Assembly: GCF_946479975.1 (NCBI RefSeq)
Contig: NZ_CAMLIX010000290.1
Location: forward strand, 1 to 5,343
Length of the DNA stretch: 5,343 nucleotides
Source: an uncultured Flavobacterium sp.
GTDB lineage: Bacteria > Bacteroidota > Bacteroidia > Flavobacteriales > Flavobacteriaceae
Reading direction: 5' to 3'
Positions 1-3,950 of the stretch are shown one piece after another. Positions within the stretch are counted from its first letter, which is position 1. Each line of letters starts with the position of its first letter. Position numbers and translations under genes: made by a program. The notes beneath the pieces were generated by a model that was not told where the DNA came from, ran no database searches, and was given only the letters and a program-made list of their open reading frames with translations.

Positions 1-519
1 TTCACCAGTTGAAAATCCGCCATAAGCACAAGCCATCCATCCACCAAAAATTCCTAAAAACATACTAATCCCAATTACAAAAGGGTACATTAGTAAAGCT
101 ATAATTTTAGGAAAAACAAGATAGTTTAATGAGTTAACTCCCATAACTTCTAAAGCATCAATTTGCTCTGTAACACGCATTGTCCCGATACTTGAAGTAA
201 TATATGATCCCATTTTTCCAGCCATAATAACTGAAATAAAAGTAGGAGCAAACTCCAAAATTACAGATTGACGTGTAGCAAAACCAATTAAATATTTTGG
301 GATTAAAGGATTTGTTAAGTTTAAAGCTGTTTGAATCGCAACAACTCCTCCGATGAAAAAAGAGATGAAGCAAACAATTCCAAGAGAGTCTATAATAAGA
401 TCATCGATTTCTTTTAGAATAAGACTTTTCATAACAGGCCATTTGGTCTGTTTATTGAAAATTTCTTTCAGCATTAAAAAATATCTCCCGATTTGGGATA
501 AATAACGAATTAGCATCAT
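1..519 (-). CDS. MlaE-family ABC transporter permease (partial, C-terminus outside window)
   Basis: This is the first 173 residues of an inner-membrane permease of the MlaE/YrbE family, the membrane part of ABC systems that move phospholipids between inner and outer membrane. The family signature is clear: GTMRVTEQIDALEVMGVN at about residues 112-129, followed by a hydrophobic stretch (about 133-170). An earlier hydrophobic segment lies at about 45-66 (IVCFISFFIGGVVAIQTAL). E. coli MlaE is 260 residues, so roughly a third is missing beyond position 1. The reading frame is open to the edge, with the last codon at 3-1. Two adjacent ATGs (519-517 and 516-514) could start it; I take the first. 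It lies 80 bp after the glycosyltransferase stop, and no TAnnTTTG promoter is visible in the gap, so cotranscription is plausible. The partner ATPase (MlaF-like) would be expected beyond the left edge. The family call is secure; the transported lipid is unknown. Confidence 0.93.
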   Translation of the reverse strand, partial: MMLIRYLSQIGRYFLMLKEIFNKQTKWPVMKSLILKEIDDLIIDSLGIVCFISFFIGGVVAIQTALNLTNPLIPKYLIGFATRQSVILEFAPTFISVIMAGKMGSYITSSIGTMRVTEQIDALEVMGVNSLNYLVFPKIIALLMYPFVIGISMFLGIFGGWMACAYGGFSTGE

Positions 520-550
520 AATTTTTAAATATTGGCTAAGGTAAAAAGAA

Positions 551-590
551 GTTATGAGTTTTGGGTTATGAGTTAAGAGTTTTTCGAGTG
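551..590. repeat. Short tandem repeat, 14-bp unit
   Basis: The decamer GTTATGAGTT occurs at 551-560 and again at 565-574, giving a 14-bp period. A decayed third copy (GTTTTTCGAGT) follows at 579-589, which keeps the 14-bp spacing. It fills the gap between the glycosyltransferase stop and the permease start. No promoter or hairpin is evident here. It looks like intergenic simple-sequence expansion rather than a protein-binding array, but two conserved copies do not settle that. Confidence 0.5.
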
Positions 591-599
591 TTTTACCAA

Positions 600-1448
600 T
601 CAAATTAACTTTTCTTTCATTTTTTTCAAACGATAATTTCTAATAAATTTAGCTTGTTCAGGAGTTACTAACAAGGGAGTTTTTGCATTTTTTGCTTTCC
701 AAAATCCCCTAATGTAGTCCAAAAATAGAAATGGTTTTTTCTTCATCATCGCCAATTTTGCCGAAGCAATTGCCGTAATCCAGAAGCCATATCCTAAAGT
801 ATAAAAGGCTTCGCCTTGTTTGTAGCGAGCTGTTTTGTTGTAATTTGCGCCAGTTGGTTTTAAATGTTTTACATGCAAAGATTCGTCGGTGACAATTTTC
901 CAATCGTAATATTTGCAAAGTAATTCATCAACTGTGTCCCAGCCCATTGCGGGGCGTAAACCTCCAATTTGCTGAAAAGTTGCTGCGCGATAAGCTTTTA
1001 AAGCACCGCGAATATGATCTTTATCGGTCAAGTTTTCTAAAACCCATTCGCCATTTTTATCGATGTAGCAGAATCCGCCAACCATTCCGATTTTTGGATC
1101 TGATTCGAAATGTTTGATAATGGTTTCGAAATAGTTTGGAGGAAAAATTAAATCACCGTCGATTTTTACAATAATATCATATTCTGAATCTAAAGTTTCA
1201 AAACCTTTCTGAAAAGCCTGAATTACTTTGCTTCCGGGCATATGAATTGCATCTGAAGTTTTATTGACAACGGAAATATACGGATTCTCTTTTGCAAAAC
1301 TTAAAACAACTTCTTCTGTTTTGTCTGTCGAATTATCATTGACAACCACAATTTTTGATGGTAAAACAGTTTGTGAAACCAAAGATTGTAATGTAAGGCC
1401 AATTAAATCTTGCTCGTTGTGCGCGGGAATGACGATGTAATATTTCAT
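600..1448 (-). CDS. Family 2 glycosyltransferase (GT-A fold)
   Basis: The 282-residue product is a GT2-type glycosyltransferase that transfers a sugar from a nucleotide-sugar donor to an unknown acceptor. The first beta strand and nucleotide-binding segment begin at once (MKYYIVIPAHNE, residues 1-12). VVVNDNSTDKT follows at 34-44 and the metal-binding DxD motif at 97-99 (KIDGDLIFP). A GGLRPAMGWDTVDE segment at 162-175 matches the usual acceptor and catalytic-base region. No clear transmembrane helix is seen; FYTLGYGFWITAIASAKLAM (about 215-234) is the most hydrophobic stretch and could touch the membrane. The frame stays open upstream to an ATG at 1493. However, the extra 15 residues (MEFYPNLEFKKLEFK) are translated intergenic AATTCCAA repeats and precede the first fold element, so I place the start at 1448. 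The gene follows the methyltransferase by 119 bp and precedes the MlaE-like permease by 80 bp. The exact sugar and acceptor cannot be read from sequence. Confidence 0.93.
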   Translation of the reverse strand: MKYYIVIPAHNEQDLIGLTLQSLVSQTVLPSKIVVVNDNSTDKTEEVVLSFAKENPYISVVNKTSDAIHMPGSKVIQAFQKGFETLDSEYDIIVKIDGDLIFPPNYFETIIKHFESDPKIGMVGGFCYIDKNGEWVLENLTDKDHIRGALKAYRAATFQQIGGLRPAMGWDTVDELLCKYYDWKIVTDESLHVKHLKPTGANYNKTARYKQGEAFYTLGYGFWITAIASAKLAMMKKKPFLFLDYIRGFWKAKNAKTPLLVTPEQAKFIRNYRLKKMKEKLI

Positions 1449-1450
1449 TT

Positions 1451-1549
1451 TAAATTCCAATTTTTTAAATTCCAAATTCGGATAAAATTCCAATTCTTTA
1501 AAATTCCAAATTCCAATTAAAACGTGTTTAATTGGAATTTGGAATTTTA
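1451..1549. repeat. AATTCCAA/GGAATTT repeat tract with a perfect 23-bp hairpin
   Basis: The gap between the methyltransferase and the glycosyltransferase is built from variants of AAATTCCAA, beginning near 1452, 1467, 1485 and 1501. The last copies form the left arm (1499-1521) of a perfect 23-bp inverted repeat. The right arm is 1527-1549 and the loop is ACGTG (1522-1526). The right arm contains GGAATTT twice in tandem (1534-1540, 1541-1547). On the plus strand eight Ts follow (1550-1557), so terminator geometry points against the genes. On the minus (coding) strand the hairpin is preceded by an A-run and not followed by a T-run. It therefore need not block readthrough into the glycosyltransferase. 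It may instead stop antisense transcripts, affect mRNA stability, or simply be an expanded repeat. Confidence 0.75.
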
Positions 1550-1567
1550 TTTTTTTTGGAATTTGCT

Positions 1568-2095
1568 TTAGGCTTTTATTTTTTCCGCGACAACAATATA
1601 ATATCTTGGAGTGAAATAACGTAATAAAGGTCTAAATCCTAATTTTTTTACGGGATGTGTAAATTGTAGACGATCTGTGATTTTCCAGCCTGTTTTTTCT
1701 AAAAGCCAGTCCAATTGCCAGTCTTCAAATTCGTGGTAATGTCTGTCCCACATATCTGTTTTAGAACGATATGCTGGAGAAAACCACAAACGTAACGGAA
1801 TCGAAATTAATAATTTATCACATTTTACGTTTTGTAAAACCGTGTATGGATTTAGTAAATGTTCGAAAATCTCAAATGCTGTAAAAACAGTATAATCTTC
1901 TGTTTGTAATGCCGTTTGATCGTTGTCTAAATCTTCGCCTTTTGTGTTTTTTACCGTATATCCATTTTCTTCCATTATTTTAGAAAACGGATTCGGAACA
2001 CCAAAATCAAAAATGGTTTCTGATGTGCTAACGTGCTTTTGTAAAAACTCTAAGGTAAGTTTGAATCTTTTATTTGGAAACGTTTTTTCGTACAT
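1568..2095 (-). CDS. Small SAM-dependent methyltransferase-like protein (class I fold)
   Basis: The 175-residue protein resembles the Methyltransf_11/23 group of class I SAM methyltransferases. Evidence: a beta strand followed by the SAM-loop position (TIFDFGVPNPFS, residues 27-38); the post-II/IV region TVFTAFEIFEHLLNP (69-83), which fits the common 'E-x-x-E-H-L-x-x-P' pattern; a strand LLISIP (95-100); and the DRHYHEFEDWQLDWLLEKTGW block (117-137), which resembles the 'H...F...L..LL...G' segment near the C-terminus of such enzymes. The glycine-rich SAM loop is degenerate: one Gly where DxGxGxG is usual. It is also shorter than many relatives, so binding may differ or be weak. The start at 2095 lies about 49 bp below a TATATTTG box. 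The gene heads a likely unit with the glycosyltransferase and MlaE-like permease. The substrate is unknown; a lipid or sugar-lipid acceptor is only inferred from neighbours. Confidence 0.85.
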   Translation of the reverse strand: MYEKTFPNKRFKLTLEFLQKHVSTSETIFDFGVPNPFSKIMEENGYTVKNTKGEDLDNDQTALQTEDYTVFTAFEIFEHLLNPYTVLQNVKCDKLLISIPLRLWFSPAYRSKTDMWDRHYHEFEDWQLDWLLEKTGWKITDRLQFTHPVKKLGFRPLLRYFTPRYYIVVAEKIKA

Positions 2096-2143
2096 AGTCT
2101 TTGCGAACGAACCAATTACTCGTTCTTGATTTTAATTAGGTCG

Positions 2144-2151
2144 CAAATATA
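2144..2151 (-). promoter_or_regulatory. Bacteroidota -7 promoter box for the methyltransferase
   Basis: Read on the minus strand this is TATATTTG, an exact match to the flavobacterial/Bacteroidota -7 consensus TAnnTTTG. It would give a leader of roughly 40-45 nt before the ATG at 2095. No TTG is found at the usual -33 spacing, so the match rests on the -7 box alone. Its placement just after the terminator-like repeat of the upstream ketoacyl synthase supports separate transcription of the methyltransferase onward. Confidence 0.6.
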
Positions 2152-2165
2152 CTAAAAAAGTAATC

Positions 2166-2205
2166 AGTGTTCAGTTTTTAGTGTTCAGTTGCAGTGCTAA
2201 GTTTT
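2166..2205. repeat. Three-copy tandem repeat (13-14 bp) upstream of the methyltransferase promoter
   Basis: Three adjacent units begin at 2166, 2180 and 2193: AGTGTTCAGTTTTT, AGTGTTCAGTTGC and AGTGCTAAGTTTT. They lie immediately upstream (minus-strand sense) of the TATATTTG box, covering about -22 to -61 relative to it. The third unit is diverged. They could be binding sites for a regulator, given their place, but similar GTTCAGT repeats are also common filler in flavobacterial intergenic DNA. Confidence 0.6.
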
Positions 2206-2210
2206 AAAGT

Positions 2211-2349
2211 GAAATTCGCAAAAACGCGAAGTATTGATAAAAAAAAATAAACCATATAAGTAATGTAAGTTCAATTAAGTGAAAACTTAAAATCTCTTAT
2301 ATTACTTATATGGTTAAAAAAACTTTGCGACTTCGCGTCGTCTTTGCGA
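2211..2349 (-). terminator. Composite nested inverted repeat, probable terminator of the ketoacyl synthase
   Basis: A nested palindrome fills the gap after the ketoacyl synthase stop (2357). The main stem is 20 bp with one mismatch: 2250-2269 (AACCATATAAGTAATGTAAG) with 2296-2315. Inside it is a 6-bp stem TTAAGT/ACTTAA (2275-2280, 2285-2290) with a GAAA loop, separated from the main stem by a symmetrical 5x5 internal loop. Outside it are further matched arms, ACGCGAAGT (2224-2232) with 2330-2338 and TCGCAAA (2216-2222) with 2343-2349. In the minus-strand transcript the main stem is followed by a run of nine Us (complement of 2239-2247), the layout of an intrinsic terminator for the gene above. 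The layered arms and TTTGCG motifs also look like a dispersed flavobacterial repeat element. The structure is plain in the sequence; its function is inferred. Confidence 0.7.
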
Positions 2350-2356
2350 GATTGTA

Positions 2357-3415
2357 TTAATATCTATAAACAAAAGCATTAATGTTCATTCCAGCTCCAA
2401 CTGAAGCAAAAATGATCACATCTCCTTTGTTGATTTCTTGATTTTCGATTTTTCCTTGTAGAATCAAATCGTATAAAGTAGGAACTGTTGCCACACTGCT
2501 GTTTCCTAAATCGTGAATACTCATTGGCATAATATCTTTAGGTGAAGCTTTGTCGTAAAGTTTAAAGAAACGCTCGACAATTGCTTCGTCCATTTTTTCG
2601 TTTGCTTGGTGAATCAGGATTTTTTTCACATCATCAATTGCAATTCCGCTTTGATCTAGACAGCTTTTCATTGCAAGCGGCACATTACTTAACGCAAATT
2701 CGTAGATCTTGCGTCCATACATTTTGATGTATTTAATGTCTGGATCTAAATCTGGATTGTATGATTTTCCGAAGAAAAGGTAATTTGCTTCGTCATTTGC
2801 GTAAGTTGCACTTTCATAAGACAATAAGCCCGATTCATCTGGTGATGCTTCTAAAATAGAAACTCCAGCTCCATCAGAATAAATCATAGAATCACGATCG
2901 TGATCATCGACAACTCTAGACAAAGTTTCGGCACCAATTACCATTACACGTTTTGCCATTCCAGATTTGATGAAAGCATTTGCTTGAAGAACACCTTCAA
3001 TCCATCCTGGACATCCAAAAAGAATATCGTAAGCGACACATTTCGGATTTTTAATAGCCAATTTGTTTTTTACGCGGGTTGCTAAACTCGGTAAAATGTC
3101 CGTTTGATGTGTACCAGATTTTACATCACCAAAATTGTGCGCAAAAATGATGTAGTCTAATGTTTCTGCATCGATTCCTGCATTTGCGATTGCTTTTTCG
3201 GCTGCAAAAAAGGCTAAGTCTGATGCTGTATATTGAGGTTCTGCATAACGGCGATTTTCTATCCCAGTAATGCCTTTAAATTTTTTAATTACGACTTCGT
3301 TTGGGTAACCAAATGGAGTTCCATCTTCATTTAAAAAAATATGTTTATCAAAATCCGTATTCTTAACTTCTAAATTAGGAATGTAACTTCCAATACCAAT
3401 TATTTTTATTTTCAT
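2357..3415 (-). CDS. 3-oxoacyl-ACP synthase III (KASIII/FabH-like) family protein
   Basis: The 352-residue protein has the thiolase fold of KASIII enzymes, which join a short or medium acyl-CoA to malonyl-ACP to start an acyl chain. The full Cys-His-Asn triad is visible: Cys135 in DILFGCPGW, His269 in ILIHQAN and Asn305 in DLGNSSVATVP. Cys-to-His spacing (134) nearly equals that of E. coli FabH (Cys112, His244; 132). The N-terminal GITGIENRR (48-56) matches the FabH TGI-x-x-RR segment, and SVGAGMNINAFVYRY closes the fold. The active-site context FGCPGW differs from FabH's AACAGF, and the protein is about 35 residues longer than FabH. This suggests a specialised subgroup rather than the housekeeping FabH. 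OleA- or DarB-like roles are possible alternatives, but no aryl-polyene or flexirubin genes are in view. The minus-strand leader carries AAAGGG just before the ATG. It has its own promoter-like box (3435-3442) and a downstream terminator-like repeat. Confidence 0.93.
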   Translation of the reverse strand: MKIKIIGIGSYIPNLEVKNTDFDKHIFLNEDGTPFGYPNEVVIKKFKGITGIENRRYAEPQYTASDLAFFAAEKAIANAGIDAETLDYIIFAHNFGDVKSGTHQTDILPSLATRVKNKLAIKNPKCVAYDILFGCPGWIEGVLQANAFIKSGMAKRVMVIGAETLSRVVDDHDRDSMIYSDGAGVSILEASPDESGLLSYESATYANDEANYLFFGKSYNPDLDPDIKYIKMYGRKIYEFALSNVPLAMKSCLDQSGIAIDDVKKILIHQANEKMDEAIVERFFKLYDKASPKDIMPMSIHDLGNSSVATVPTLYDLILQGKIENQEINKGDVIIFASVGAGMNINAFVYRY

Positions 3416-3434
3416 TTTCCCTTTAATTATAACA

Positions 3435-3442
3435 CAAATTTA
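3435..3442 (-). promoter_or_regulatory. Bacteroidota -7 promoter box for the KASIII gene
   Basis: On the minus strand this reads TAAATTTG, an exact TAnnTTTG match, 19 bp before the start codon at 3415. No TTG element is found at the expected -33 distance. The region instead holds the palindrome at 3463-3480. The short leader leaves room for the purine-rich AAAGGG upstream of the ATG. Confidence 0.55.
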
Positions 3443-3462
3443 GCGCTAATGTATAAATAATA

Positions 3463-3480
3463 TTATGATAACTATCATAA
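3463..3480. promoter_or_regulatory. 18-bp palindrome, candidate operator
   Basis: TTATGATA-AC-TATCATAA is a perfect 8-2-8 palindrome centred about 33 bp upstream of the TAAATTTG box. This is where an activator or repressor of the KASIII gene could bind. It does not fit the 7-1-7 pattern of Fur/PerR sites. In such AT-rich DNA a palindrome this long is unlikely but not impossible by chance. A 12-bp palindrome, TATGCATGCATA (3488-3499), lies just beyond it. Confidence 0.4.
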
Positions 3481-3695
3481 AAAATAGTATGCATGCATAT
3501 AATTATGAAATTACAATTTTTTTTCAGATATATTGTAATTCTTCTAATGATTTTTTACTATTTCCTTTATTTCAAACGATTGAAACAGCTTTTTATTAGA
3601 CTAAAATTCAGAAATAAGTTTAATCTTTAAAATTAATTTCACAAAAATCTAACAAAAAGTTATGTTTTTTAAAACCTAATCTTCTTCATGGTTCT

Positions 3696-3814
3696 GATCG
3701 CGTGAGGGATAGGAGCAAGCTACCGAAGTAGCGCGGATAGCCCGACAGTATCACGATAAGAGGGCCAATAAGCGCAAAGTGAAATTAGCCCTCTTATCGG
3801 ATGGTGGCACGCCC
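3696..3814 (+). ncRNA. Flavo-1-like structured RNA
   Basis: The segment opens with GATCGCGTGAGGGATAGGAG and ends GGTGGCACGCCC. The opening GCGTG (3700-3704) pairs with CACGC (3808-3812) to close the element. Inside are a 5-bp hairpin with a CGAA loop, GCTAC/GTAGC (3719-3723, 3728-3732), the GCGGATAGCCCGACAG strand, and a perfect 12-bp stem CGATAAGAGGGC (3754-3765) with 3788-3799. A T-run (3818-3824) follows the element. The conserved-looking GCGTGAGGGATAG...GCGGATAGCCCGA...CACGCCC layout recurs between genes of flavobacteria. From memory I assign it to the Flavo-1 RNA motif, a computationally found RNA of unknown function. The family name needs a covariance-model match; the paired structure is read directly. 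The only promoter hint is TATGTTTT at 3661-3668, one base off TAnnTTTG. Confidence 0.62.
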
Positions 3815-3824
3815 AGATTTTTTT

Positions 3825-3867
3825 AGATTTTAGATTTTAGATTTTTGGAATTTGGAATTTGGATTTT
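3825..3867. repeat. Heptamer tandem repeats (AGATTTT then GGAATTT)
   Basis: AGATTTT is repeated exactly three times (3825-3831, 3832-3838, 3839-3845). One extra T follows, then GGAATTT twice (3847-3853, 3854-3860) and a degenerate GGATTTT (3861-3867). The whole tract keeps a 7-bp period while the unit changes. GGAATTT is the same unit found in the hairpin at 1534-1547. It lies between the Flavo-1-like RNA and the gcvP terminator and codes for nothing visible. Confidence 0.8.
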
Positions 3868-3887
3868 TCGGATTGGAATTTAAAAAG

Positions 3888-3920
3888 AAACCCGACAGGT
3901 TTTTAAAACCTGTCGGGTTT
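3888..3920 (-). terminator. Rho-independent terminator of gcvP
   Basis: A near-perfect palindrome pairs 16 bases on each side (3888-3903 with 3905-3920), with core CCCGACAGG/CCTGTCGGG. It begins 30 bp past the gcvP stop codon. On the minus strand the stem is followed by TTTCTTTTTA, a good U-rich tail, so it should end the gcvP transcript. No T-tract beyond TTT follows on the plus strand, so it is weaker in that direction. Confidence 0.85.
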
Positions 3921-3950
3921 GACAATCTATGATTTATAAAAAACTAATTC

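Larger units (their letters stand above)
3416..3950. other. 535-bp intergenic region between gcvP and the KASIII gene
   Basis: There is no convincing protein gene here. In order it holds the KASIII leader and -7 box, two palindromes (3463-3480 and 3488-3499), an AT-rich stretch with a doubtful 41-codon plus-strand ORF (3505-3630), the Flavo-1-like RNA (3696-3814), heptamer tandem repeats (3825-3867), and the gcvP terminator (3888-3920). The GC content jumps visibly within the RNA compared with its surroundings, as expected for structured RNA in an AT-rich genome. Confidence 0.85.

Noticed and set aside
158..373. 71-codon minus-strand frame over the permease gene
   Set aside because: It is an out-of-frame shadow of the MlaE-like gene, rich in Cys, Phe and Tyr with no family resemblance.
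709..918. 69-codon minus-strand frame inside the glycosyltransferase
   Set aside because: It overlaps a well-supported GT2 gene in another frame and shows no domain or conserved motif.
1451..1549. CRISPR-like array in the AATTCCAA repeats
   Set aside because: The repeats are about 9 bp, degenerate and spaced by a few bases, with no unique spacers and no cas genes.
2105..2125. GAACGA/TCGTTC inverted repeat in the methyltransferase leader
   Set aside because: The stem is only 6 bp with a 9-nt loop, too weak to call a regulatory structure or riboswitch.
1923..2129. 68-codon plus-strand frame opposite the methyltransferase
   Set aside because: It is antisense to a real gene, has no recognisable domain, and ends in the leader region of that gene.
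2900..3085. 61-codon plus-strand frame opposite the KASIII gene
   Set aside because: It is an antisense shadow over the conserved active-site region, with no sign of coding.
3463..3480. Fur or PerR box upstream of the KASIII gene
   Set aside because: The palindrome is 8-2-8 rather than 7-1-7 and the half-sites do not match; kept only as a generic candidate operator.
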